Shown here one piece after another: positions 35,258-44,292 of a stretch of DNA of 64,000 nucleotides. The translations under genes were made by a program, and so were the position numbers. This DNA is from Clostridia bacterium (GTDB lineage Bacteria > Bacillota > Clostridia > TANB77 > CAG-508), in the NCBI GenBank assembly GCA_900758165.1, contig CAAEQN010000114.1, forward strand, positions 10,972 to 74,971, read 5' to 3'. Within the stretch, counting starts at the first letter, position 1. Each line of letters starts with the position of its first letter. Under the pieces are notes generated by a model. That model saw only the letters and a list, made by a program, of their open reading frames with translations. It was not told the origin of the DNA and made no database searches.

Positions 35258-36832
35258 ATGAATATATTTTCAAAGTTTAATTCTAATGAATACAATAATG
35301 AGTTAGAACAAATATTGGAAAATAAAGAGTTTGATGAAACTGTAAAAAACTTATTACTTAACATGTTATATAAATTAGAGAGTGGATATAGAGACTATGA
35401 AAAAGTAAAACCAAATGCAGTTTCTAAAGAACAATTTATGCAAAAAATATTATATATTGTAAAAGAAGAATGTGAAAAAATACAAATAGTTACACCAAAA
35501 ACGCAGGAAAGTAAGCCTTTAGAACAATCAAATAGCATAAGCCAAATAGATGCTGATAAAGGCTCTATTTTGGTATATGCAAATGAAAAAGATTTACTTT
35601 ATTCATTAATTAAAATGGATGAATCAAAAAAATTTATAAACCGAAATAAAGATGAAAAAGATAGTTATTATGGAAAAGCAATAAAAGAATTTTTAATTAC
35701 AAGTAGATGTATAAATGATACAGAAACAATAAGAGATTTTGATGGTTGGTCCTGGAACAGTGGGTTAAAAGAACAAAAAGATATAGAATGTAATTTAATA
35801 TTCCAAATTATGCTATTGCTAAATATAAACTTAAATAAAATAATAATAAACTATGAGCAAAATTTGGAAAATGAAGATAATTTTTACAAACAATTATATA
35901 TAAATATATTAACAATAATAGCAAATAACAATATAGAAACAAAAAACGAAATAAATAAAGAATTAAGTAAAAAGAAAAATATGTTAGAAATAATGAATGA
36001 CAAGAAAAAACTGTTAAACAAAATAACACAAGATAAAAAACAAATAACAAATGAAATAAAACAAATTGATGAGTTATTAAATAATAAAGAAGAACTAAAA
36101 AGAGAATACACAAAAAGAAATTCAAAACTAGAAAACAAAGATAAAATATTTAGTGTGAGTCATTTATCAGATATATTAGAAAAAGAAAGAGAAGAAAAAT
36201 TAGAAGAATTAAGAAGTAAAAATAAACTACTAGAACCATTGGAATATATAAAAAGAAAATCAATATTAGAAAATGAAGTAGAAATACTACAACAGGTAGA
36301 AAAAAATCTGGAAGATAACAAACAAAAAAATAATTCAATAATAAATTTGCAAGTAGAATTTTTAAAATGTTTTGAAAAACAAATTGAAAAAATAGAAGAA
36401 AGAATAGAACTAGAAAAAATATTATATGAATTCAGATATTATTGCTTACTTCCGATATTTGAAAATAAAAATATAAAAGACATAAAAAAGCTAGAAGAAT
36501 ATATAAAAAATGTAATGAATGTAATAATAGATAATTGTATATATAAGCAAATAATAACAAATTATTCTAATAGTATTAGCCTATGTTATAATATTTTAAA
36601 GTATATTCTTACAAGTAAGATAATAGATCTAAATGAAGTATCTATTAAAATAATTAATACTAAAAAAGAAAAAACAGAAGAAGGAATTAATTACTATATA
36701 ACAATAAAAATATATGATGACAAAGATGCAGAAGAAACATATAGTGAAGTTGTAAATAATTTAAATTTATTAAATGTGAAATTAAATAAAAAAATACCAT
36801 TTTATATAAAAAACAGAACTAATTTTAAATAA
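35258..36832 (+). CDS. Unknown 524-aa coiled-coil protein
   Basis: Not recognised. No signal peptide or membrane segment. The N-terminal part (about 1-190) looks globular, with LLLNMLYKLESGYRDYEKVKPNA near 40 and a conserved-looking RDFDGWSWNSGL near 165. A long coiled coil spans about 225-385, followed by another folded region with Cys residues (RYYCLLPIF near 390, ISLCYNILKYIL near 440) and a terminal beta stretch. Its shape (globular-coil-globular) suggests a structural or scaffold protein. It lies between ftsK and the beta-CASP gene, with about 30 bases to the latter. A link to chromosome segregation is only positional. Confidence 0.75.
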   Translation: MNIFSKFNSNEYNNELEQILENKEFDETVKNLLLNMLYKLESGYRDYEKVKPNAVSKEQFMQKILYIVKEECEKIQIVTPKTQESKPLEQSNSISQIDADKGSILVYANEKDLLYSLIKMDESKKFINRNKDEKDSYYGKAIKEFLITSRCINDTETIRDFDGWSWNSGLKEQKDIECNLIFQIMLLLNINLNKIIINYEQNLENEDNFYKQLYINILTIIANNNIETKNEINKELSKKKNMLEIMNDKKKLLNKITQDKKQITNEIKQIDELLNNKEELKREYTKRNSKLENKDKIFSVSHLSDILEKEREEKLEELRSKNKLLEPLEYIKRKSILENEVEILQQVEKNLEDNKQKNNSIINLQVEFLKCFEKQIEKIEERIELEKILYEFRYYCLLPIFENKNIKDIKKLEEYIKNVMNVIIDNCIYKQIITNYSNSISLCYNILKYILTSKIIDLNEVSIKIINTKKEKTEEGINYYITIKIYDDKDAEETYSEVVNNLNLLNVKLNKKIPFYIKNRTNFK

Positions 36833-36861
36833 CCAATAAAAAAGAAAAGGAGAGAATATAA

Positions 36862-38514
36862 ATGAACATAACTTTTTTAGGAGCGGCTAAAACTGTAACA
36901 GGATCAAATTTTTTAGTAGAAGGTGCAGGAAAAAAATTTTTAGTAGATTGTGGAATGTATCAAGGAAAAATAAAAGACGAATTAGAAAATGAAGCTCCAT
37001 TTTTGTATGATGTAAACGAAATAGACTTTATGCTATTAACACATGCGCATATAGATCATTCTGGAAGAATACCAAAATTATATAACGAGGGATATAGAGG
37101 CCCAATATATGCAACAAAAGCAACATGTGACTTATGCTCTATAATGTTACCTGATAGTGGACATATACAAGAACAAGAAAATGAATGGAAGAATAAAAAA
37201 AGAAAGAGAAAAGGGCAAAAAGAAATTCCACCATTATATACAGCAGAAGATGCTACAAAATGTTTAGAAATATTTAAACCAATAAAATATGATGAAGTAA
37301 TAGAAATAGATGAAAATATACATGTAAGATTTAATGATGCAGGACACATGCTTGGTTCTAGTATAATAGAGGTATGGGTTAAAGAAGACGGAAAAGAAGT
37401 AAAAACAGTATTTTCGGGAGATATTGGAAACAACAATATTCCTTTACTTTCAGAACCAACAATGATAGAAGATGCAGACTATTTAGTAATGGAATCTACT
37501 TATGGAGATAGGCTTCATGTAGATACAGAAAATAAAGCAGAACTATTTTTGGAAATAGTTTCCGAAACATTAGACAACGGTGGAACTGTTGTAATCCCAT
37601 CATTTGCAGTAGGAAGAACACAAGAGATTTTATACGAATTAGACTTAATAAAAGAAGAAAAAAGTAAGGACGCTAAATTTAAAAAAGAATATGAAACACT
37701 AATGAGAGCTCCAGTATATGTAGATAGCCCGCTTGCAATATCTGCCACAGAAGTATTTAAAGAAAACGAAGACTTGTTTGATGATGAAGCAAAAGCAGTA
37801 ATGGAAAGTGGAGATAATCCATTGGAATTTCCAGGATTGAAGTTTACAAGAACAGCAGAAGAATCTAAAGCATTAAATGAAAGCGATATTCCTTCAATAA
37901 TAATATCTGCAAGTGGTATGTGTGAAGTTGGAAGAATAAAACATCATTTAAAACATAATATTTGGAATCCAAAAAGTACTATATTATTTGTAGGTTACCA
38001 AGCACCAGGAACTTTAGGAAGAATAATTGTAGATGGCGCAAAAAGAGTAAAAATATTTGGAGAAGAATTTAATGTTAATGCTAGAGTGGAATATTTAGAG
38101 GGATATTCAGGACACGCTGATCAACAATGGCTTTTAAATTTTGTATATTCATTTATAAAAAAACCAAAACATATCTTTTTAGTGCATGGAGAACCAAATG
38201 GTCAATTGGTATTAAAAGATAAAATTGTAGAAAGCACTAAAATTCCAGTAACAATACCAGGATATGGCGAAAAATATACATTAGATGAGAATTTGACAAT
38301 GGAACAAAAATATAAAGATCCTATTGCTAATAAATATTTAAGATTACAAGTCATAGATAGAATAGAAACTCTTCAAGAAGAAATAGAAGACATGAAAAAT
38401 ATTGTAAAAGAAGATATACTACAAAAAGAAAACAATGATACAGATATAGAGAAAATAAATGAAAAAGTAAAAGAATTAGAGAAAAAGATAGTAGACATTA
38501 TAGAAAATAAGTAA
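36862..38514 (+). CDS. Beta-CASP metallo-beta-lactamase fold protein (YSH1-like RNA-processing family)
   Basis: 550-aa protein of the MBL/beta-CASP class found in RNA 3'-processing nucleases. The metal site is LLTHAHIDHSGR (His61, His63, Asp65, His66), followed by FNDAGHMLGSS, SGDIGN and YGDRLH. The beta-CASP part has VVIPSFAVGRTQEILYEL, IIISASGMCEVGRIKHHL, and the RMMBL end with YSGHADQQWLL and FLVHGEPNGQLVLKDKI. A charged helical tail follows (about 490-550). It is expected to be a zinc-dependent RNase; the precise target in this organism is unknown. AAAGGAGAG lies upstream. Distinct from RNase J by length and motif order. Confidence 0.88.
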   Translation: MNITFLGAAKTVTGSNFLVEGAGKKFLVDCGMYQGKIKDELENEAPFLYDVNEIDFMLLTHAHIDHSGRIPKLYNEGYRGPIYATKATCDLCSIMLPDSGHIQEQENEWKNKKRKRKGQKEIPPLYTAEDATKCLEIFKPIKYDEVIEIDENIHVRFNDAGHMLGSSIIEVWVKEDGKEVKTVFSGDIGNNNIPLLSEPTMIEDADYLVMESTYGDRLHVDTENKAELFLEIVSETLDNGGTVVIPSFAVGRTQEILYELDLIKEEKSKDAKFKKEYETLMRAPVYVDSPLAISATEVFKENEDLFDDEAKAVMESGDNPLEFPGLKFTRTAEESKALNESDIPSIIISASGMCEVGRIKHHLKHNIWNPKSTILFVGYQAPGTLGRIIVDGAKRVKIFGEEFNVNARVEYLEGYSGHADQQWLLNFVYSFIKKPKHIFLVHGEPNGQLVLKDKIVESTKIPVTIPGYGEKYTLDENLTMEQKYKDPIANKYLRLQVIDRIETLQEEIEDMKNIVKEDILQKENNDTDIEKINEKVKELEKKIVDIIENK

Positions 38515-38561
38515 AGGTTTATAGATAAAGCCTAAAAAATCTAAATTTATACAAGGAGATT

Positions 38562-40559
38562 ATGGATAGAACCATAGAGAAAATAATGAATACCAAATTT
38601 TTTAATAATGCAATAATAGGAAATAAAAATATAAAAGCAACTTTTAGTGATAAAGGAGAATTATTAAGAGCGTATTATCCCAATGTGGATTTTAACCAAT
38701 TTATAGACTTCTTCCATACAGGTGTAAAAATAAATGACTCTACAATTATATATTTACATGAAGATATAAATAACAAATATAACCAATATTATACAGAAAA
38801 TACCAACATACTAAATACAGAAATAGAAAATACATATTTTAATTTAAATATAAAACAAACAGATTTTATATCAATAAAAAATAATCTAATAATAAAAAAA
38901 TATACATTTGCAAATAACAATAAAGTAAATTTAAATATAAATTTTATTGCTTATTCTAAACTACTAACAAACCAAAACAATATGATATCAGGAAAAATAA
39001 TAGATAATGGCATAATACAGTATAATCATGATTTTGCTTTTTGCACATTTGCCAAACAAAAAATTTCTGGTCATAGACTCAACGATGTAGAAAATTACAT
39101 AAGAGATGGAATTTTGACTGACAAAGATTATATTGGTATGTCTGAAGCTTCGGCTGTAACCTACAATCTGGGAGAATTAAAGCCAGGAGATAAAGTGGAA
39201 TTTTCATTATTTATATTTATAGAAAATAATAACAATATAAAAAATATAGAAGAAATAGAAGATAAAATAACAGAGTTAGAAAAAATAGATGTAAATAAAG
39301 AATATTCTCAAGCTAAAAAATATTGGAATGCATATTTACAAAAACATGATGGCTTAAAAATAAAAGAACACGAAAATATAATTAAAGATGAAAGAATAAT
39401 AAAAATATATAATAGAACTATCTTATTATTTCCATTGTTACAAAATGAAGAGACAGGAGGAGTATCTGCTGCATTAGAAATAGATGAACAAAGACAAAAG
39501 AGTGGAAGATATTCATATTGTTGGCCAAGAGATTCAGTGTTTGTAACAAAGGCATTTGATAAACTAAATATGGTAAAAGAAACAGAAAAGTTTTATGAGA
39601 ATTTTTGCAAAAGAACACAAAGCAAAAATGGAATGTGGGAACAAAGATTTTACACAGATTGCAGATTAGCTCCTTGTTGGGGATATCAAATAGATGAGAC
39701 TGCAAGCGTAATATATGGAATATATGAACATTATAAAGAAGTAAAAAATGAAAAATTTATAATTAATAATTTAAAAATGTGCGAAAATGCATTACACTTT
39801 TTATTTAAATATTTAGAGAATATATTTAATGAAAGCGAAATAGAAGAAGATATAGTAAAAAAAGAAATAGAACAAAAAACCAAAGAACTTGGGAAAGAAC
39901 ATGATAAGATATATAAACACTTAAGTTACGATTTATGGGAAATGAACGAAGGAATCCATATATATTCTTTAGCAAGCATATATTCAGCAATGGAAGCAAT
40001 GCTTAAAATATATGAAATATCAAAGAAAAAATATGAGAATAATAGATTAAGATTAGAACAGATTTCTAAAAATGAAGCAAAAATAAAGAAAGAAATAAAC
40101 AATATAAAAAAATATATAGAAAATAACTTATACGATGAAAACACAAAAATATTAAAAAGAAACGTTCAAGACAATAAAATGGATATAAGCATAATGGGAA
40201 CAGTATATCCTTTCAATCTATTTTCTCCAAAGGAAAAGAAAATATTAAATACAGTAGAAAAGATAAATTTAACACTTCGTACTTATACGGGCGGATATTT
40301 GAGATTTGAACAAGATAATTATATGGAAGGACAAAACCCATGGCCAATATCAACTTTATGGATGGCATTATATTATATAAAGGCTGGAAACAGAAAAAAA
40401 GCAACAGAGTGTTTAGAATTTGTGACAAAAAGTGCAACAAATTTAGGATTTTTAGCTGAACAAGTTGATAATAGTTCTATGAAACCAAGTTGGGTAATTG
40501 GGTTAGGATGGTCACATGCAATGTATATAATAACATTAGCAGAAATCTTGAAAAAATAA
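38562..40559 (+). CDS. Glycoside hydrolase family 15 (glucoamylase/glucodextranase-like)
   Basis: 665 aa, no signal peptide, so cytoplasmic; likely hydrolyses alpha-glucans or trehalose-like sugars. An N-terminal beta-sandwich (about 1-260) precedes the alpha/alpha-barrel (about 275-660). Diagnostic stretches are GRYSYCWPRDSVFVTKAF near 315, GMWEQRFYTDC near 355, and YDLWEMNEGIHIYSLAS near 455, the expected region of the general acid. The C-terminal AEQVDN with Glu633 (probable base) is followed by GLGWSHAMY. Runs of Lys/Glu helices between 410 and 530 are longer than usual. It may mobilise glycogen, consistent with a spore former, but the substrate is not decided by sequence. Confidence 0.88.
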   Translation: MDRTIEKIMNTKFFNNAIIGNKNIKATFSDKGELLRAYYPNVDFNQFIDFFHTGVKINDSTIIYLHEDINNKYNQYYTENTNILNTEIENTYFNLNIKQTDFISIKNNLIIKKYTFANNNKVNLNINFIAYSKLLTNQNNMISGKIIDNGIIQYNHDFAFCTFAKQKISGHRLNDVENYIRDGILTDKDYIGMSEASAVTYNLGELKPGDKVEFSLFIFIENNNNIKNIEEIEDKITELEKIDVNKEYSQAKKYWNAYLQKHDGLKIKEHENIIKDERIIKIYNRTILLFPLLQNEETGGVSAALEIDEQRQKSGRYSYCWPRDSVFVTKAFDKLNMVKETEKFYENFCKRTQSKNGMWEQRFYTDCRLAPCWGYQIDETASVIYGIYEHYKEVKNEKFIINNLKMCENALHFLFKYLENIFNESEIEEDIVKKEIEQKTKELGKEHDKIYKHLSYDLWEMNEGIHIYSLASIYSAMEAMLKIYEISKKKYENNRLRLEQISKNEAKIKKEINNIKKYIENNLYDENTKILKRNVQDNKMDISIMGTVYPFNLFSPKEKKILNTVEKINLTLRTYTGGYLRFEQDNYMEGQNPWPISTLWMALYYIKAGNRKKATECLEFVTKSATNLGFLAEQVDNSSMKPSWVIGLGWSHAMYIITLAEILKK

Positions 40560-40621
40560 AACCAAAATGCTATAATAAAATACAGATATCAAAAATGAAT
40601 ATACACAAGGAGGAAATAAAT

Positions 40622-40735
40622 ATGGCAAAGAAACATGATGCAGGAAGAATTTTTGTTAAAATAATGGCAGCTATTTTAGCTGTACTAATGGTAGTTGCAG
40701 TAGCAGCAACATTTATATATTACATAATACATTAA
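40622..40735 (+). CDS. 37-aa single-span membrane protein
   Basis: Small protein with AGGAGGAAATAAAT before its ATG at 40622. A longer frame opens at 40490 inside the GH15 gene but has no ribosome site. It has a charged start MAKKHDAGR and one membrane helix (about 12-35). Tiny proteins of this style precede membrane enzyme genes in many Firmicutes; I cannot name a family. It lies 40 bases upstream of cdaA and may be cotranscribed with it, so a role with the diadenylate cyclase is possible but unproven. Confidence 0.75.
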   Translation: MAKKHDAGRIFVKIMAAILAVLMVVAVAATFIYYIIH

Positions 40736-40775
40736 AATGAAAAAATAGTTTATATCTAAAAGGAATGAAATAAAA

Positions 40776-41753
40776 ATGAAAGAAAATTTTATATACAATA
40801 TTGCAACAACATTAACAAATGAGATTTCAGATTATATTAAATTATTACAGCAATATCCAATAAAATTAGTATCTCTAATTTTAGATTTAGCAATTGTTAT
40901 ATTTATAATAGTAAAAATATTTAAATTAGCAAAAGATTCTAGAGCCATACAATTAATAAAAGGTATAATATTCTTTATTTTAATAACTTGGATAAGTGGA
41001 ATATTAAATTTAAAAATTATACATTCTATATTAACTGCATTCTTACCTTCAGGGGTAATTGCATTAGTTGTAATATTCCAACCAGAAATAAGAAGAGCTT
41101 TAGAACAATTAGGAACTAATAAATTTACTCACTTTTTTGGAATAGAAAGAAATATAGAAACAAAAACCAGAGAAGATATATATAAAATTGTAATAGCTGT
41201 AGAAGAAATGGCAAAAAGAAAAGTAGGAGCACTAATAGTTATACAAAGAGATATTAGTTTAAGTGATATTATATCAACTGGTATAGAAATGAATTCAGAA
41301 ATATCACCTCAAATATTAGTAAATATATTTACTCCAAATACACCATTACATGATGGAGCTGTAATAATTAAAAATAATAAGATTTCAGCAGCGGCTTGTA
41401 TATTGCCACTTGCCAGTAACAAGTACATTTCTAAAGATTTAGGAACAAGACACAGAGCAGCTGTAGGAGTATCAAAAGAATCAGATGCAATAGCTATAGT
41501 AGTATCTGAAGAATCTGGAAAAGTATCTATAGCAAAAGATGGAACATTAATTGCAGATGTAAAAGAAGAAGCTTTAAAGAAAATATTAATAAAAAATATA
41601 ATTACAAATAGACTAGATAATAACAAAAAAGACAAATTTAAAGGCTTAGACAAAATAAAAAAATTAAAAGATAGCAAGAAAGAAAAAAGTGAAAAGAAAA
41701 ATAATGAAGAAAATGCAGAAGTAAAAAAAGAAAACACAATTAAAAAAAGCTAA
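40776..41753 (+). CDS. cdaA: Diadenylate cyclase CdaA
   Basis: Membrane enzyme that makes the second messenger c-di-AMP from two ATP, controlling osmolyte and cell-wall balance. 325 aa with membrane helices at about 32-50, 60-77 and 82-101. The DisA_N catalytic domain (about 115-275) carries DGAVII (193-198) and GTRHRAA (223-229, with Arg-His-Arg 225-227). The C-terminal tail (280-325) is strongly basic (KKEKSEKKNNEE) and unusual in length. In most Firmicutes cdaR follows directly; here truA does, after a terminator, so the usual activator is not in this operon. Confidence 0.96.
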   Translation: MKENFIYNIATTLTNEISDYIKLLQQYPIKLVSLILDLAIVIFIIVKIFKLAKDSRAIQLIKGIIFFILITWISGILNLKIIHSILTAFLPSGVIALVVIFQPEIRRALEQLGTNKFTHFFGIERNIETKTREDIYKIVIAVEEMAKRKVGALIVIQRDISLSDIISTGIEMNSEISPQILVNIFTPNTPLHDGAVIIKNNKISAAACILPLASNKYISKDLGTRHRAAVGVSKESDAIAIVVSEESGKVSIAKDGTLIADVKEEALKKILIKNIITNRLDNNKKDKFKGLDKIKKLKDSKKEKSEKKNNEENAEVKKENTIKKS

Positions 41754-41768
41754 TAAAAAATAAAAAAC

Positions 41769-41812
41769 ATCAGACTATTATGCAAAAGCATTATTAGTCT
41801 GATTATTTTAAG
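41769..41812 (+). terminator. cdaA terminator
   Basis: ATCAGACTATTATGC with a matching imperfect arm GCATTATTAGTCTGAT around an AAAA loop, followed by TATTTTA. Confidence 0.7.
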
Positions 41813-41840
41813 AAATAATCCTAAAAGGGGAAAAAATAAA

Positions 41841-42578
41841 ATGAGAAATATTAAACTTACTATAGAATATGATGGAAAATGCTATAATGGTTGGCAAAAA
41901 CAGCCTAATAAATTAAATATTCAAGGCGAAATAGAAAAGGCAATATATAATATAACAAAAGAAAAAGTTGCTTTAATTGGCTCAGGAAGAACAGATGCGG
42001 GAGTACATGCTTTAGGGCAAGTTGCTAATTTTAAAACAGATTCTCAAATTCCCATAGAAAAATTAGCAATAGCTATAAACTCACAACTTAAAAATAGTAT
42101 TGTTATAAAAAATGCAGAAGAAGTTAACGAAAGGTTTCATAGTAGATATAATGCAAAACAAAAAACATATAGATATATAATAAACAATTCTAAAACTGGA
42201 AGTGCAATATATAGAAATTTAGAGTATTGTTTTCCAATAAAATTAGATGTAGAGAAGATGAAAAAAGCAGCAAAATACTTTGAAGGAGAACATGATTTTA
42301 AAGCATTTAAATCTAGTGGAACAAGTTCAAAAAATAGTGTAAGAACAATATATAAAGCTGAAGTAAAACAAGATAAAGAAAGAATAATAATAGAGCTTAC
42401 AGGAAATGGCTTCTTATACAACATGGTTAGGATAATATCAGGAACCTTATTAGATGTAGGATTAGGAAAAATTCTACCAGAAGAAATTCTAAATATAATA
42501 GAAGAAAAGAACAGACAAAAAGCAGGCAAAACTTTACCACCACATGGACTATATTTAGTGGCAGTAGAATATAAATAA
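41841..42578 (+). CDS. truA: tRNA pseudouridine(38-40) synthase TruA
   Basis: Makes pseudouridine at positions 38-40 of tRNA anticodon arms. 245 aa, normal length. It starts MRNIKLTIEYDGKCYNGWQKQP; the catalytic loop is GSGRTDAGVHALGQ with Asp52. Later blocks include RFHSRYNAKQKTYRY near 104 and TGNGFLYNMVRIISGTLLDVG near 190, then the typical end LPPHGLYLVAVEY. AAAAGGGG precedes the ATG. Ends the housekeeping block before the pilus region. Confidence 0.97.
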   Translation: MRNIKLTIEYDGKCYNGWQKQPNKLNIQGEIEKAIYNITKEKVALIGSGRTDAGVHALGQVANFKTDSQIPIEKLAIAINSQLKNSIVIKNAEEVNERFHSRYNAKQKTYRYIINNSKTGSAIYRNLEYCFPIKLDVEKMKKAAKYFEGEHDFKAFKSSGTSSKNSVRTIYKAEVKQDKERIIIELTGNGFLYNMVRIISGTLLDVGLGKILPEEILNIIEEKNRQKAGKTLPPHGLYLVAVEYK

Positions 42579-42709
42579 AAATTATTAAGTAAAAATTAAC
42601 AATCAATAAAATATTAGTTCACGTTTTTAATAATAACTCCATATTATATATAAAAAGCATGATGATATAAAATATTATCATAAAATAAAAGTATAGAAGG
42701 AGAAGAAAT

Positions 42710-43135
42710 ATGGATTTATTATTATTTTTTGCATTGCCTGTGGCAACTATTATATTAGCAGTAGTTCTTCAAAAAATACTTAAATGTCCGATATTAGTAG
42801 CAGCTACGTTTTTTGCAATATTTTTAATTGTAGCGTTTGCAACATTTGACGCAACCTTTCTTATTTTTGCTATAATATATACTTTGTTAGCATTTATAAC
42901 AGCTGTAATAACTAAATTTATATGTGAAACATTTGGAAGAAATGGCATATTTATTAGAAATATAAATGCAAATAACATAAATACAAATACATTAAGTGCA
43001 AATGAAATTATAAACAATGATGATGATGATGACGATAATGACAATGATAATAATAACAATAATGGAGGATGCAATAGCTGTATTTGTAATAATAGAAGAT
43101 ATGGACAATATAATAGATGCTATTATAGAAGATAG
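42710..43135 (+). CDS. Small membrane protein with Asp/Asn-rich and Cys-containing tail
   Basis: 141 aa with three hydrophobic segments (about 2-22, 29-45, 48-70), then a soluble tail with a Asn-repeat (NINANNINTNTLSANE), an acidic run of seven Asp and mixed Asp/Asn, and a Cys-rich end (GGCNSCICNNRRYGQ ... RCYYRR). The hydrophobic part resembles small DUF2651-type membrane proteins, but I am not sure. The acidic run could bind Ca2+ or other cations, and the three close Cys might bind metal. AGAAGGAG site. It has its own terminator and is upstream of, but separate from, the pilus operon. Confidence 0.65.
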   Translation: MDLLLFFALPVATIILAVVLQKILKCPILVAATFFAIFLIVAFATFDATFLIFAIIYTLLAFITAVITKFICETFGRNGIFIRNINANNINTNTLSANEIINNDDDDDDNDNDNNNNNGGCNSCICNNRRYGQYNRCYYRR

Positions 43136-43162
43136 GATTAAAATTTAGAATATATTAGCAAA

Positions 43163-43200
43163 GAAGATACCTGATTTTAAGGTGTCTTCTATTTTATATT
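43163..43200 (+). terminator. Terminator before the pilus operon
   Basis: GAAGATACCT and AGGTGTCTTC (43163-43172, 43180-43189), then TATTTTATATT. Confidence 0.75.
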
Positions 43201-43214
43201 GTATATGCATATAT

Positions 43215-43233
43215 AATATTACAAAAATATTAC
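43215..43233 (+). repeat. Two AATATTAC repeats upstream of the pilus promoter
   Basis: AATATTAC at 43215-43222 and 43226-43233, period 11, ending 37 bases before the -35. Same core and similar distance as at 27872-27901. Confidence 0.6.
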
Positions 43234-43270
43234 AGAAAGATTAAACTTAAGTTACAAGAGATTAAAAATA

Positions 43271-43299
43271 TTGTTTTTGATAATAATTTGTTGTACAAT
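43271..43299 (+). promoter_or_regulatory. Promoter of the Tad-like pilus operon
   Basis: TTGTTT, 17-base spacer, TACAAT; followed about 30 bases later by TAGGAGG and the cpaB-like start. Confidence 0.6.
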
Positions 43300-43349
43300 A
43301 AAATAAGTAATATATTTTGTCAAATTATTGACATATAGGAGGAAAAGAT

Positions 43350-44258
43350 ATGGCTACAAATCCAATGCAAAAAAAGACAAGAAGTTCATTTATTTTAGGA
43401 GTACTTATAACATTTTTAATTATGGCTGTTATAGTAGGACTTCTATTATATCAATTAAAGAAAATGAAAGATGAAGAAGATGCAAGAAAAGCACAACAAG
43501 TAATAGCGTATGCTTTAAATACTGACGTAAAATCAGGAGACTTAATAGATGCAAGCAAATTAGCAAAAATAGCAACAGATAAAAGTGCTGCACCACAAAA
43601 TGCAGTTAATCAAGCATCATTATCAGAGAAAACTATAGCAAAAATAGACTTATCTAAAGGAACTATAATTACAAATTCTATGATAACAGAAGCTGATAAT
43701 CCACTTACAAATGATTTAAGATTACAAGAATATAATATGTTAAAATTATCTAGCCAAATAGCATCGGATGATTATATTGATATCAGATTAAGAATGCCTT
43801 CAGGATTAGATTATATTGTAGTGTCTAAAAAGAAAGTAGAAATTCCTATAATAGAAGGTGTTGAATCTGAAAATACAATATGGATTAATTTATCAGAAGA
43901 TGAAACTTTAGCAATGAGTAATGCAATAGTAGAAGCATATAAAGTTGAAGGAGCAGTTTTATACACAGCAAAATATGTAGAGCCAGGAACACAAGAGAAA
44001 GCAACACCAACTTATGTGCCAAGTGCAGAAGTTGTTAATTTAATAACACAAAATCCAAATGTTGTTCAAGAAGCAAAAACAGCAATGTATAATAGATATC
44101 AATCATATACTTCAATAAGAAATAATATAAATGCAGAAGCTTCGGCATTATCTTCTGATGAAATAAGAAACAAAATAAATACAGGAGTACAAAAAGAAAT
44201 AACTACATCACAAGAACAAAGAAAATCTTATTTAGACAGTTTAGCATCAGGTAATTAA
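43350..44258 (+). CDS. CpaB/RcpC-like SAF-domain pilus assembly protein
   Basis: 302 aa. N-terminal membrane segment (about 13-33) then extracytoplasmic SAF-type domain (about 48-175), with YALNTDVKSGDLIDASKLAKIA near 48, KIDLSKGTIITNSMITE and DYIDIRLRMPSGLDYIVVSKKKVEIP. The C-terminal part is helical (EVVNLITQNPNVVQEAKTAMY), possibly contacting partner proteins or peptidoglycan. CpaB proteins occur in Tad/Flp pilus loci, where Gram-negative members help secretin assembly; no secretin is expected in a single-membrane cell. First gene of the operon, 34 bases before the next. Confidence 0.82.
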   Translation: MATNPMQKKTRSSFILGVLITFLIMAVIVGLLLYQLKKMKDEEDARKAQQVIAYALNTDVKSGDLIDASKLAKIATDKSAAPQNAVNQASLSEKTIAKIDLSKGTIITNSMITEADNPLTNDLRLQEYNMLKLSSQIASDDYIDIRLRMPSGLDYIVVSKKKVEIPIIEGVESENTIWINLSEDETLAMSNAIVEAYKVEGAVLYTAKYVEPGTQEKATPTYVPSAEVVNLITQNPNVVQEAKTAMYNRYQSYTSIRNNINAEASALSSDEIRNKINTGVQKEITTSQEQRKSYLDSLASGN

Positions 44259-44292
44259 AAAGCGTAGATGCAGTTTGGGCTAGGAGGAGAAT

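Noticed and set aside
40490..40735. 81-aa ORF starting inside the GH15 gene
   Set aside because: No ribosome site at 40490 and it overlaps coding sequence; the ATG at 40622 has AGGAGG and gives a sensible membrane peptide.
42579..42709. tRNA or riboswitch in the gap after truA
   Set aside because: No cloverleaf, no conserved riboswitch core; only AT-rich sequence with a weak promoter-like TTCACG/TATTAT pair at 18-base spacing.
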